Source: an uncultured candidate division WWE3 bacterium
Lineage (GTDB): Bacteria > Patescibacteriota > WWE3 > UBA101185 > UBA10185
Length of the DNA stretch: 64,000 bases
Assembly: GCA_938004185.1 (NCBI GenBank)
Contig: CALKWN010000065.1
Span: 186,001-250,000, forward strand
Direction of reading: 5' to 3'
Positions 7,958 to 16,114 of this stretch are shown piece after piece. Below the pieces are notes generated by a model, which saw only the letters and a program-made list of their open reading frames with translations, was not told where the DNA came from and made no database searches. Each line of letters starts with the position of its first letter. Positions within the stretch are counted from its first letter, which is position 1. Made by a program: the position numbers and the translations under genes.

Positions 7958-9261
7958 AAGAAATCATGAAGGATACAAAAGAAAAAAAACTTAAAAATTT
8001 CGGTAGAGTCGAAAGTGTTAAAGACGGAGTTCTCGTTTTATCAGGACTATCTGAAGCACGTATGATGGAGAAAATTCATTGTGAGGAAAAAGACGCCTTC
8101 GCCCTCGTTCTGAACTTGCTGGAAGATAACGTCGGCGCAGTTATTTTAGGCGATGAAACCGCAATCGTGGAAGGAGACGTTTTCGTTTCTACCGGTCAAA
8201 CACTATCTGTCGAGGCAAGCGAAAGCCTTGTAGGAAGAATAGTGGACGCTTTGGGTAGCCCTCTTGACGGTAAAACCATCGACAGAAGCGGAGCTAAACT
8301 CATGCCTCTCGAAAGAACAGCTTACGGAGTTTTCGACAGAAAGCCCGTAGATACGCCTTTAAAGACAGGTATACTTGCCGTTGACGCAATGGTACCGATT
8401 GGACGCGGACAGAGACAGCTAATTATCGGCGACAGAGGAACAGGTAAAACTTCATTAGCAATGAGCGCAATTATTAATCAAAAAAACGATAAAAACCCTG
8501 TTATTTGTATTTACTGCGCAATCGGTCAAAAAGATTCAACTGTTAAAAATATTACCGAGGTATTAAAAGAAAACGGATGCATGGGTTACACAATTGTTGT
8601 GGACGCCCCCGCTTCCGCCCCGACCTCTATGCAATATATTGCACCTTACAGCGCGGTAGCCATAGCCGAGTACTTTTTGGAAAAAGGACAGGATGTTTTA
8701 GTCATTTACGACGACCTTACCAAACACGCTTACGCTTACAGACATATTTCGTTGATTTTGAGAAGACCTCCCGGAAGAGAAGCTTACCCGGGCGACATTT
8801 TCTACCTGCACAGCCGATTGCTTGAGAGAAGCTGCAAGTTAAACGACGATAAAGGCGGAGGTTCTATTACTGCTTTTCCGATAATTGAAACACAGTTCGG
8901 CGACGTGTCGGCGTACATTCCTACAAACATAATTTCTATTACAGACGGACAGATATTTTTGGACAAAGACATGTTCAATATGGGTTTTAGGCCGGCAGTC
9001 GATCCTTCTAACTCTGTTTCAAGAGTCGGAGGTTCTGCACAAACAAAAGAATTGAAGAAAGCCGCAGGAAAGCTGAGGCTGACTTTAACACAATTTAAAG
9101 AGCTCGAAGCCTTCACGCAGTTCGGAAGCGAAGATCTGGACGAAGAGACAAAAGAAAAAATAAGACGCGGAAAACTGATCATGGATTTGCTTGTCCAACC
9201 GCAGTATTCGGCCACCCCAGAATCCGAACAATTGAAGATAATTGAAAAAATGTATGAGTAA
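7954..9261 (+). CDS. atpA: F-type ATP synthase subunit alpha, shortened at both ends
   Basis: Non-catalytic head subunit. Walker A (GDRGTGKT, 159-166 from this start), VIYDDLTKHAYAYR, RRPPGREAYPGD and the arginine-finger region VSRVGGSAQ are all normal. At 435 residues it is about 70-75 shorter than most alphas. It stops soon after QPQYS, so the last helical part is absent, and before the first barrel strand there are only about 16 charged residues rather than the amphipathic helix that binds delta. The ATG at 7954 overlaps the delta stop (ATGA); a TTG at 7942 is possible. The gamma ATG lies inside the alpha end, ruling out a simple frameshift. Confidence 0.93.
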   Translation: MKEIMKDTKEKKLKNFGRVESVKDGVLVLSGLSEARMMEKIHCEEKDAFALVLNLLEDNVGAVILGDETAIVEGDVFVSTGQTLSVEASESLVGRIVDALGSPLDGKTIDRSGAKLMPLERTAYGVFDRKPVDTPLKTGILAVDAMVPIGRGQRQLIIGDRGTGKTSLAMSAIINQKNDKNPVICIYCAIGQKDSTVKNITEVLKENGCMGYTIVVDAPASAPTSMQYIAPYSAVAIAEYFLEKGQDVLVIYDDLTKHAYAYRHISLILRRPPGREAYPGDIFYLHSRLLERSCKLNDDKGGGSITAFPIIETQFGDVSAYIPTNIISITDGQIFLDKDMFNMGFRPAVDPSNSVSRVGGSAQTKELKKAAGKLRLTLTQFKELEAFTQFGSEDLDEETKEKIRRGKLIMDLLVQPQYSATPESEQLKIIEKMYE

Positions 9262-10111
9262 AATCAAAGAATACCGCAACAGAATAAAGTCGATTAACAA
9301 CATCAAAAAGATTACCAAGTCGATGCAGATGATTGCGGTATCCAAAATGAGAAAAGCCGAGAAAGTGGCAAAAACAGGGAAGGCTTATAACAGAAATATC
9401 GTAGATTTGTTCAGATTAATTAGTAAGGACACCGATCTTAAAAACAATCCCCTATTTTTTAAGCGCGACAGAGGCAAAAAACTAATTGTTGTCTTTTCGC
9501 CGAATAGAGGATTTGCAGGCAGCCTTCTCGTTTCCGAAATGAATCTTTTCCTTAACAAAATAAAGGAGTTCAACGGCGAAGAAGTGGAAGTTATAATGGT
9601 CGGTCGTAAGTTGAGAAAATATGTTCAAGGTAGGGTGTCGAAAGTTATAGCGGATTTTAGCGAAATAGGTGAGAATCCCACAATTCAGGAAATAAAAGGT
9701 GTGTCTAAATTAATCCTTGAAACTTATTTAGACGGAGAGTACGACGAGGTGTTCGTACTGTATGCGGACTACGTGAACTCGTTGATACAAAAACCGACCT
9801 TAACAAGATTATTACCCGCGCAACTCGGAGAATCAGACGGAGGAGAAGAACTTTACAGGGAACGCGAGTTTTTATTTGAGCCTGAACGCACTACCCTACT
9901 CGATTCGCTGGTAAGTTTATATGTTGATAATACTTTATTTCAGCTGCGCGCCGAGACGGTTGCCAGTGAGTATGCCGCCAGAATGTCGGCGATGAAAAAT
10001 GCTACAGATAAGGCCGAGGATCTTGGCTATGTTTTAAATTTGGAGTTGAATAAATTAAGGCAGGATACGATCACACGAGAGCTCGGTGAGATCACGTCCG
10101 CGACTATTTAA
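9254..10111 (+). CDS. atpG: F-type ATP synthase subunit gamma
   Basis: 285 residues, the central rotor shaft. The N-terminal helix (MSKIKEYRNRIKSI, then KKITKSMQMIAVSKMRKAE) and C-terminal helix (ASEYAARMSAMKNATDKAED, LNKLRQDTITREL.EI) are diagnostic. The ATG at 9254 overlaps the alpha stop (8-nt overlap); an in-frame TTG at 9242 is unlikely. Confidence 0.93.
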   Translation: MSKIKEYRNRIKSINNIKKITKSMQMIAVSKMRKAEKVAKTGKAYNRNIVDLFRLISKDTDLKNNPLFFKRDRGKKLIVVFSPNRGFAGSLLVSEMNLFLNKIKEFNGEEVEVIMVGRKLRKYVQGRVSKVIADFSEIGENPTIQEIKGVSKLILETYLDGEYDEVFVLYADYVNSLIQKPTLTRLLPAQLGESDGGEELYREREFLFEPERTTLLDSLVSLYVDNTLFQLRAETVASEYAARMSAMKNATDKAEDLGYVLNLELNKLRQDTITRELGEITSATI

Positions 10112-10114
10112 ATT

Positions 10115-11536
10115 ATGAATGATACAAATATTGTAAAAGAAGGTTCGAGGGGAGCAGTATCTCAGATTATGGGTAATGTTGTTGATGTTAGGTTTTCTGA
10201 GGACATTCCGTCAATTTACACGGCTTTGAAAGTTGAGGAGACGGGTTTAGTGCTGGAAGTTGAACAGATGCTCGGTGATAGCGCTGTGAGATGTGTTGCA
10301 TTAGGCCCGACGGACGGACTAAAGCGGGGAGATGTAGTTATAAGCACGGGGGCGCCTATTACTGTTCCTGTAGGAAAAGAGGTTTTAGGTAGAGTCATAA
10401 ATGTTACAGGGGACCCCGTCGACTATCGCGAGCCCGTTGTTTCTAAAAAAAGATTACCTATTCATAGGCCTGCACCTACGTTAAAGGAGTTAAAATCAAA
10501 GCCTGAAATTTTTGAAACGGGAATTAAGGTTATCGATTTATTGTCACCTTTTATTAAAGGCGGAAAGATAGGAGTTTTTGGAGGAGCCGGTGTCGGTAAA
10601 ACAGTTATTATTCAGGAGCTTATTCATAACATTGCTTCGGTTCACAAAGGCTACTCGGTTTTTGCAGGAGTCGGAGAAAGAATCAGAGAAGGAAACCAGC
10701 TTGTTTTAGAAGCACAGGAATCAAAAGTTATTGAGCAGACAGCCATGGTTTTCGGCCAAATGGACGAGCCTCCGGGAGTCAGGTTGCGCGTAGGTTTAAC
10801 TGCTCTTACAATAGCCGAGGAATTTCGTGACGAGGGCTTAGACGTTTTGTTATTTATAGACAATATCTTTAGGTTTACCCAGGCAGGAGCGGAAGTCAGT
10901 ACTTTGTTGGGTCGTATTCCTTCGGCTGTCGGATACCAGCCGACTTTGGCCAAGGAAATGGGAGATTTGCAGGAAAGAATTTGTTCTACCGATAAAGGCT
11001 CCATTACTTCATTGCAAGCCATTTACGTACCTGCCGATGACTACACGGACCCCGCACCTGTTACTACTTTTGCACATTTGGACTCTACCGTTACATTATC
11101 GAGAACTTTAGCTCAGCAGGGATTCTACCCCGCTGTTGATCCTTTGACATCTTCTTCAAGGGCTTTGGATGTAAACATCGTGGGAGAAGAACATTATAGA
11201 ACTGCTCTTGAGGTACAGAAAATTTTGCAGAGATACAATGAGTTGCAGGATATTATCGCAATTTTGGGAATGGACGAGTTGAGTGATGAAGACAAGAAAA
11301 CCGTTTTTAGAGCCAGAAAAATTCAAAGATTTTTGACACAGCCGTTTTTTGTTGCCGAACAATTTACGGGTTCAGCAGGAAAATACATAAGTGTTTCGGA
11401 GTCTGTTGAAGGCTTTAGAAAAATTCTTGATGGTGAGCTTGATAACATTTCGGAAGATAAATTTTATATGAAGGGCACCATAGAAGAAGTTATTGAGGAC
11501 GCCGGAAAAAATGAAACTAATTCTAACAACGCCTGA
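10115..11536 (+). CDS. atpD: F-type ATP synthase subunit beta
   Basis: 473 residues, the catalytic head subunit, of normal length. Walker A GGAGVGKT (156-163), GERIREGN, LLFIDNIFRFTQAG with the Walker B aspartate, and IPSAVGYQPTLA are canonical. It follows gamma by 3 nt, and its end overlaps atpC by 26 nt. Confidence 0.96.
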   Translation: MNDTNIVKEGSRGAVSQIMGNVVDVRFSEDIPSIYTALKVEETGLVLEVEQMLGDSAVRCVALGPTDGLKRGDVVISTGAPITVPVGKEVLGRVINVTGDPVDYREPVVSKKRLPIHRPAPTLKELKSKPEIFETGIKVIDLLSPFIKGGKIGVFGGAGVGKTVIIQELIHNIASVHKGYSVFAGVGERIREGNQLVLEAQESKVIEQTAMVFGQMDEPPGVRLRVGLTALTIAEEFRDEGLDVLLFIDNIFRFTQAGAEVSTLLGRIPSAVGYQPTLAKEMGDLQERICSTDKGSITSLQAIYVPADDYTDPAPVTTFAHLDSTVTLSRTLAQQGFYPAVDPLTSSSRALDVNIVGEEHYRTALEVQKILQRYNELQDIIAILGMDELSDEDKKTVFRARKIQRFLTQPFFVAEQFTGSAGKYISVSESVEGFRKILDGELDNISEDKFYMKGTIEEVIEDAGKNETNSNNA

Positions 11537-11939
11537 ACGCGAATTAATAAATGAGACGGATGTAGTAAAGGTAAATATTCCTACTGCTGGGGGTGAGATT
11601 ACCATACTACCTTCTCACATTCCTTTGATTAGCTCGGTAGGACGAGGAGGCATGACGGTTTCTATAAAAAATAAGGAAGACGAGGAATATTTTGTGTCCG
11701 GCGGAGTTTTGCAGGTTTTTGATGATAATATCAACATTTTGGCTAATTTAGCAGAAAAAGCTCAGGAGATTGACGAAGCCGAGATAGAAGAATCTATTAG
11801 AAGAGCACGGGTGAGTGCCGAGGAATCGGTTACAAGTGTGGGTTTGGCGGAAATACAGGCTAAGTTAGCAAATGACTTGGCAAGGCTTAAGCTGGCGTCG
11901 AAGTATAAGAGTAGGCGAAGAACGGGCATTAAAAGTTAA
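11511..11939 (+). CDS. atpC: F-type ATP synthase subunit epsilon
   Basis: 142 residues: an N-terminal beta-sandwich (MKLILTTPERELI, GEITILPSHIPLIS, FVSGGVLQV) and a C-terminal two-helix domain (about 85-142). In many bacteria the C-terminal helices inhibit ATP hydrolysis. The ATG at 11511 starts inside atpD, and this start matches epsilon N-termini; a TTG at 11493 is the alternative. The operon ends here with a hairpin 18 nt later. Confidence 0.92.
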   Translation: MKLILTTPERELINETDVVKVNIPTAGGEITILPSHIPLISSVGRGGMTVSIKNKEDEEYFVSGGVLQVFDDNINILANLAEKAQEIDEAEIEESIRRARVSAEESVTSVGLAEIQAKLANDLARLKLASKYKSRRRTGIKS

Positions 11940-11956
11940 ATTCGGATTAAAAAGGG

Positions 11957-12004
11957 AAAGCACCGGCAACTTGTTTTTTCAAACATAGTTAGCGGTGCTT
12001 TTTT
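11957..12004. terminator. Hairpin repeat A, bidirectional terminator
   Basis: AAAGCACCG (11957-11965) pairs with CGGTGCTTT (11993-12001), with inner AACT/AGTT pairing and T-rich ends on both sides. It separates the convergent atpC and the first cassette gene. The 43-nt core (11957-11999) differs from hairpin C (13921-13963) at a single base. Confidence 0.8.
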
Positions 12005-12010
12005 GTTACT

Positions 12011-12577
12011 TTACAGCCAGTCAGTACTCATGTTTCTGCATGACGGACCATTAGTCACAGATTCTATTAGTGCTTCTTGCAGCTGCTCCGGATACTTGAT
12101 GCATTTTTTTGATGCAACGTAGTCAACGACCGTTAAGTAATGTGTGAACAGCGGTAGTTGATCTGACATTGGTTTTAATTCAACCATCAGAGTAACTCCG
12201 AAAATCGGGAAACGTCTTTCATATCCTGTAAGACCCTTATTGTTTAGTACGTACCACAATATTTCCAGATTCTCGTGAGTTTGTGATACACACATGTTTC
12301 TGAGTTCAAGAGAAACTTCCTCCCGATTTATCCTCTCGCATACCATAAAATTACCCTTTCCCCAATATTGTTCGCCCAGTGCGTTTAGGTACGGGATAAT
12401 TATTTCTTCCCAGTCATTGATTACCGGTTGTAGCGACTCCCAAACATTTTTGTACCATTTTTTTCTTTGTAACAGCTCAGCACTTTTTCGTCTTTCTTTC
12501 TCTTCTAATAGCTTTCTTCCCCTTTCTTTTGTTTCTACTGCATTTTTTAACTCCGACACAAACCGATCCATATCCAT
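12011..12577 (-). CDS. Cassette protein 1, unknown family
   Basis: 188 residues, no known domain recognised. It is clearly homologous to the gene at 13973-14533 and more distantly to those at 12713 and 13266. Shared features are an N-terminal MD..F..EL, a basic/acidic helix (about 10-45), W...L.PVI.DWE, LN.G.QYWG near 65, an INRE segment, a central FPIFGV strand near 123, HYLTVVDY near 145, and the C-terminal NGP near 177. No signal peptide or membrane helix, so probably cytosolic. AAAAGGAG at 12586-12593 fixes the start. It has its own promoter (12613-12641) and hairpin A as terminator. Confidence 0.75.
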   Translation of the reverse strand: MDMDRFVSELKNAVETKERGRKLLEEKERRKSAELLQRKKWYKNVWESLQPVINDWEEIIIPYLNALGEQYWGKGNFMVCERINREEVSLELRNMCVSQTHENLEILWYVLNNKGLTGYERRFPIFGVTLMVELKPMSDQLPLFTHYLTVVDYVASKKCIKYPEQLQEALIESVTNGPSCRNMSTDWL

Positions 12578-12612
12578 TTTTACTCTCCTTTTGTTATTTT
12601 TTGGGTGCTGGT

Positions 12613-12641
12613 ATTTTACAGTACCTTAGCCAAAAGTACAA
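12613..12641 (-). promoter_or_regulatory. Promoter of cassette gene 1
   Basis: On the minus strand TTGTAC (12636-12641), 17-bp spacer, TAAAAT (12613-12618). The leader contains a CCCAAAA motif and AAGGAGAGTAAAAATG, shared with the other cassette genes. Confidence 0.65.
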
Positions 12642-12656
12642 GTCTATAGGTTAAAA

Positions 12657-12698
12657 AAAGCACCGTAACCAGCTTGTAAAAACTAAGTTAACAGTGCT
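12657..12698. terminator. Hairpin repeat B, diverged copy
   Basis: AAAGCAC at 12657-12663 pairs with GTGCTTT at 12694-12700, with inner TAAC/GTTA pairing. It has the same plan and length as hairpins A and C but many substitutions. It lies 3' of cassette gene 2 and would end the transcript of genes 3 and 2. Confidence 0.7.
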
Positions 12699-12712
12699 TT
12701 ATGGTTTTGTTA

Positions 12713-13252
12713 CTATTCCCAATGTGTACAAGGTCCGTTGTGAAAAGAATCCAGAAGTACCTCCTGCATCTGTCTATAGTTAAGGTTTCTTACCAATCCT
12801 TTGCCGGATTCAACACTGTAATCTGTATCGGAAGGTCTGTGAAAGTGTCTGGCCCAGTATATATTTAATGTTACTGCATAGTATTGATATCTTTTCTGGT
12901 CAGAAGAATTTTTAGCTAGCCATCTGAATGATGAGCAGGTATTTCGATTACTACCTATAGCCAAATTTTTCACACGGATAAACCCTTCAGATAGTACTGC
13001 TTTCTCTTTCTCACGATTAATTTCAGTAGCAAATACAACATCGTACTTACTACTTTTCCAGGAATAATACGCCAGTATGTTGAGCATCCTCACTATGTCC
13101 ACTTCGACCGAATTTAGAATATTTGAGATGTCGTTCCATCTGATGATAAATTTTTCGGTGTCAATTTTTACTAGTTCAGGTTTTTCCTTTTGTCTCTCTG
13201 TATTAAACTTAGATCTTTTTTCCAACTCTTTTCTAAATGTTTCGAATTCCAC
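12713..13252 (-). CDS. Cassette protein 2, diverged paralogue
   Basis: 179 residues from a GTG start chosen because GGAGG at 13257-13261 lies 4 nt upstream and the resulting N-terminus (MEFETFRKELEKRSK) parallels MDLKQFRKELLKSK of cassette protein 4. It keeps an EINREKE segment, YAVTLNIYW in place of PIFGV.L, and the terminal NGP motif, but has lost YWG. It is the most divergent copy, and is co-transcribed with cassette gene 3, which ends 13 nt upstream of its start. Function unknown. Confidence 0.7.
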   Translation of the reverse strand: MEFETFRKELEKRSKFNTERQKEKPELVKIDTEKFIIRWNDISNILNSVEVDIVRMLNILAYYSWKSSKYDVVFATEINREKEKAVLSEGFIRVKNLAIGSNRNTCSSFRWLAKNSSDQKRYQYYAVTLNIYWARHFHRPSDTDYSVESGKGLVRNLNYRQMQEVLLDSFHNGPCTHWE

Positions 13253-13265
13253 AGGTCCTCCAAGC

Positions 13266-13835
13266 TTATATTTCAACACATCGATAAGGATCTAACCAGT
13301 AAGGGCCTTCATTGAAGGCTTTTATCATGGCTTTTTCCAGATCTCTAAGTCTTACGAAAGTGCCCATAATCCCATAGCTACTTATTGTTTCAAAAAAGTA
13401 GTTTAGATGTAGTTTTTGGGGTATTTCGGGAGTGGTTTCGACATGTACGATCACCAGGAAAATAGGCCAAGCTCTGTGCAAGCCAAAATCGATAGGCGGT
13501 CCTGTTACTTGCCACAGGAGGGAAATGAGCTGGTTGTATGAAGAACTGACAGCCTTAAATACTTCTTCTTTCAACTCTTCCTCATCTGGCTTCATATACT
13601 GAAAAGTTTGTTCTTCTCCCCAGTATGTTTTTGCCATTTCTTCAAGTCTGGGTAACACAAACTTTTCCCAGCTTCTCGCTTTCCTTCGAACCTGTGAATA
13701 GACTTTCTGCGCGTATTTATTCTTTTTCCAAAGTGCTAAAAATTTATCCGTTCTATCTTCTATTTCTTTCTGATGCTGCAACAATCGGAACCCTTCAGAC
13801 TTTTTCAACATTTCTGAAAACTTTTCAATATCCAT
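13266..13835 (-). CDS. Cassette protein 3, paralogue
   Basis: 189 residues from the ATG at 13835, set by AAGGAGAGTAAAAATG; a longer reading frame exists to 13901 but would include the promoter. Shared features: MDIEKF..ML, SWEKFVLPRLEEMAKTYWG, WPIFLVIVHVE, LNYFFETI, and NEGP near the end. A weak -10 (TAGAAT, 13874-13879) precedes it. Function unknown. Confidence 0.72.
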   Translation of the reverse strand: MDIEKFSEMLKKSEGFRLLQHQKEIEDRTDKFLALWKKNKYAQKVYSQVRRKARSWEKFVLPRLEEMAKTYWGEEQTFQYMKPDEEELKEEVFKAVSSSYNQLISLLWQVTGPPIDFGLHRAWPIFLVIVHVETTPEIPQKLHLNYFFETISSYGIMGTFVRLRDLEKAMIKAFNEGPYWLDPYRCVEI

Positions 13836-13920
13836 TTTTACTCTCCTTTTCTTATTATATTTTTGGTTCTGATATTCTACACTGCGGTATGAAATCCGCA
13901 AATTTACTTAGTAAAAAGGA

Positions 13921-13963
13921 AAAGCACCGGCAACTTGTTTTTTCAAACATAGTCAGCGGTGCT
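13921..13963. terminator. Hairpin repeat C
   Basis: 42 of 43 bases are identical to hairpin A. AAAGCACCG pairs with CGGTGCT. It lies 10 nt beyond the stop of cassette gene 4 and just upstream of the promoter of gene 3, so it would insulate the two units. The T run is weaker than at hairpin A. Confidence 0.75.
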
Positions 13964-13972
13964 CATTTGTTA

Positions 13973-14533
13973 TCAGATAACAGCCTGACCGGGTATATGA
14001 GGCCCGTTTATAAATGCTTCCAACAACCTCTCTTTTAGCGAGTCGGCGTTTTTGTATCTTCGGCTTTTACCTGATCTATCGATTACTGTTAAAAAATAAT
14101 CAATAGAGTTGTCGCAACTTGGAGTTACGCACATGTGTAACCTAACCCCGAAAATCGGAAATACGTGGCCGATTTTGTAAGGTTCCGGTAGACCCTCCAC
14201 ATACCATGTCCATACGTTAGTCAAAGCGTAAAGATCGTGAGGGTCGATAGACTGCAAAAAACTATTTTTGTCTTCTTGTTTGTTTATCACACAGGCCTTT
14301 GTGAATGAATTTACTCCCCAGTAAGCTCTGCCCATTTCATTCAGAAAAACACAGATGGTTGGCTCCCACTCGTCCAGAACGGTCTCTATATCCTTCCAGA
14401 GCTGATGTATTTTCTCCGACTGCGTAACCTCTCTAGTTTTTTGCTTTTTCTCGCATCTCTCACATTCAAGAATTGTCCTATCAATATTACTTTTTGATTT
14501 GAGCAATTCTTTTCTAAACTGCTTTAGATCCAT
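13973..14533 (-). CDS. Cassette protein 4, paralogue
   Basis: 186 residues, closest to cassette protein 1. Motifs: MDLKQFRKELLKS, LWKDIETVLDEWE, FLNEMGRAYWG (near 65-75), VFPIFGVRLHM near 125, DYFLTVIDRSG near 144, and INGP near 177. Three cysteines in the first half (CERCEKK and others) are not shared. It is first in the array in transcription order and has the best promoter (14572-14600). The start follows AAAGGGAGAGTGAAAAATG. Function unknown. Confidence 0.75.
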   Translation of the reverse strand: MDLKQFRKELLKSKSNIDRTILECERCEKKQKTREVTQSEKIHQLWKDIETVLDEWEPTICVFLNEMGRAYWGVNSFTKACVINKQEDKNSFLQSIDPHDLYALTNVWTWYVEGLPEPYKIGHVFPIFGVRLHMCVTPSCDNSIDYFLTVIDRSGKSRRYKNADSLKERLLEAFINGPHIPGQAVI

Positions 14534-14571
14534 TTTTCACTCTCCCTTTATTTAGATTTTGGTACCAGCGT

Positions 14572-14600
14572 ATATTACAAGTGTATCGGTCAAGTGTAAA
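14572..14600 (-). promoter_or_regulatory. Promoter of cassette gene 4
   Basis: On the minus strand TTTACA (14595-14600), 17-bp spacer, TAATAT (14572-14577). The leader again carries CCAAAA before the Shine-Dalgarno. Confidence 0.65.
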
Positions 14601-14660
14601 GCTGGTAAAATTACTCAAGTAGTTTGATTTTTTCGCAAAATAGTATAAATATACAGTCAG

Positions 14661-15497
14661 ATGAAACTTCGTAGATGGTTGTTATTTATACCTGCTCTAC
14701 TGGGCATTGTATTTGTTCTTTATCGCGTAAATTCAGGTAACGAAGAGGTTGCCGGTGTTGGAGACTCCCCTGTGTTACAAGAAAGAAAAAAAGAATTTAG
14801 TTATCTGGTTGAAAAAATGAGAAGCATTCCCGGAACTCAATCCGCCCTTATAAAAAATTTAAAAACCCACGAGCTATATGAATACAATACGGAATATACT
14901 TACGACACGGCATCCCTGATGAAAGTTTTTATAGCCGTTTCAGTTTTACAGCATGTTGAAAAGGGCAATTTGAGTTTAGACGAAAAACTGCCGATCATCG
15001 AAGATGCCGTAGAGCCGGGTACGGGCATCCTTCAGTTTGAGGATCTTGGAAGCGAATACGCGGTGTCGGAATTGCTGGAATTAGCGATGAAAAAGTCTGA
15101 TAACACCGCGATAAATATGTTGTTGCTAAAAATAAACAGGGAGTATGTGGACGATTTCACTTTTATTCAAAACACCTCTACTTTAAGAAAGTTCACGGAT
15201 TTTATGGAAAATTTTTACAACGAAAAATATGTGAGTGATAGCTCAGTAAAATATTTGCTGGGTTTAATGACGGTTACGGATTTTGACGACCGTATTCATA
15301 CGGGTTTATCTGAAGGAACTCTATTTGCGCATAAGATAGGTAATTGGCCTACAAACAATTCATGGCACGATTGCGGGTTTGTACTAGATGATAAAAATCC
15401 GTTGCTCGTTTGTTTAATGAGCGAGGGAACAGAATACCAGGATTTTTTGACAGTTTCCGAGACTGTCGGGAATTTTGCAGCTAAACTTTTGCAGTAA
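14661..15497 (+). CDS. Penicillin-recognising serine hydrolase (class A beta-lactamase fold)
   Basis: 278 residues with an N-terminal membrane anchor (about 5-21), so active outside the membrane. The catalytic triad of motifs is intact: SLMK (85-88, nucleophile Ser85), SDN (146-148) and KIG (225-227, the KTG-box position). The stretch that should carry the omega loop and its general-base glutamate is short, and no ExxLN-like motif is seen. So DD-carboxypeptidase or muropeptide hydrolase activity is more likely than true beta-lactamase activity (inference). TATAAA/TATACA boxes lie within 5-17 nt of the ATG and there is no Shine-Dalgarno, so the mRNA has little or no leader. Confidence 0.8.
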   Translation: MKLRRWLLFIPALLGIVFVLYRVNSGNEEVAGVGDSPVLQERKKEFSYLVEKMRSIPGTQSALIKNLKTHELYEYNTEYTYDTASLMKVFIAVSVLQHVEKGNLSLDEKLPIIEDAVEPGTGILQFEDLGSEYAVSELLELAMKKSDNTAINMLLLKINREYVDDFTFIQNTSTLRKFTDFMENFYNEKYVSDSSVKYLLGLMTVTDFDDRIHTGLSEGTLFAHKIGNWPTNNSWHDCGFVLDDKNPLLVCLMSEGTEYQDFLTVSETVGNFAAKLLQ

Positions 15498-15500
15498 AAA

Positions 15501-15523
15501 CAACCTTCCGTTAAAGAAGGTTG
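15501..15523 (-). terminator. Terminator for the minus-strand gene at 15549
   Basis: CAACCTTC (15501-15508) pairs with GAAGGTTG (15516-15523). In the minus direction the hairpin is followed by a run of five T. Confidence 0.7.
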
Positions 15524-15548
15524 TCGTTTGAGTTGTCTAGATCCGAGA

Positions 15549-15968
15549 TTATCTTTCTTTTATTGTTACCGTTCCACTGTAGTCATCGTTTCCATTTAGA
15601 ATAACTTCGACTGTGGGTTTAAACCCATTTTCGTATGCCGGTACTATCTTGGGTTTAAATTTAAGAACAAGTTCCCCTCTGTTGTCGGCAAATTTGCTGA
15701 AGCTTTCTACCTCATCCAACGTGACCTCGTCTTTTACTATGTTTATATCTACAGTTTCAACTTGAGAGTAAGAGACAGCTATGTGTATAGTTATTTCTTC
15801 AATGCCCTTAGTGCCTAAAACCCAAACACTTGGAGATATTAGGAATTCTTCCTGAGCTCCCAGAACCGCCGTGCCGACATTTTTGGGATTGGTTTCCGAA
15901 ACCATTTGTATATACAAATATCCCATGGCTATAGTAGTTAGAAGACTGAGTATTAAAATTTTTTTCAT
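15549..15968 (-). CDS. Small secreted beta-rich protein, unknown function
   Basis: 139 residues: a signal peptide or anchor (about 1-22), then a single immunoglobulin-like beta domain (alternating strands up to GTVTIKER). No family recognised. The ATG at 15968 is preferred because AGGGGG lies 8 nt upstream; a GTG three codons earlier would overlap that site. Confidence 0.65.
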   Translation of the reverse strand: MKKILILSLLTTIAMGYLYIQMVSETNPKNVGTAVLGAQEEFLISPSVWVLGTKGIEEITIHIAVSYSQVETVDINIVKDEVTLDEVESFSKFADNRGELVLKFKPKIVPAYENGFKPTVEVILNGNDDYSGTVTIKER

Positions 15969-16114
15969 CCGGAACACCCCCTTTTAGACTGTAATCGACT
16001 TTTTATGCGAAATAACAGGCAATTCTATGCTATTATTTTTTGTACTTTTTGTCTATATTTTTAACTTGGATTATGCTGCTATGGGATGTTACAGAGGGAA
16101 TTCTCAGGCAATTC

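Noticed and set aside
9240..9265. Frameshift as the cause of the short alpha subunit
   Set aside because: The gamma start codon lies inside the alpha end with a normal 8-nt overlap, and the missing alpha C-terminal motif is not present in another frame.
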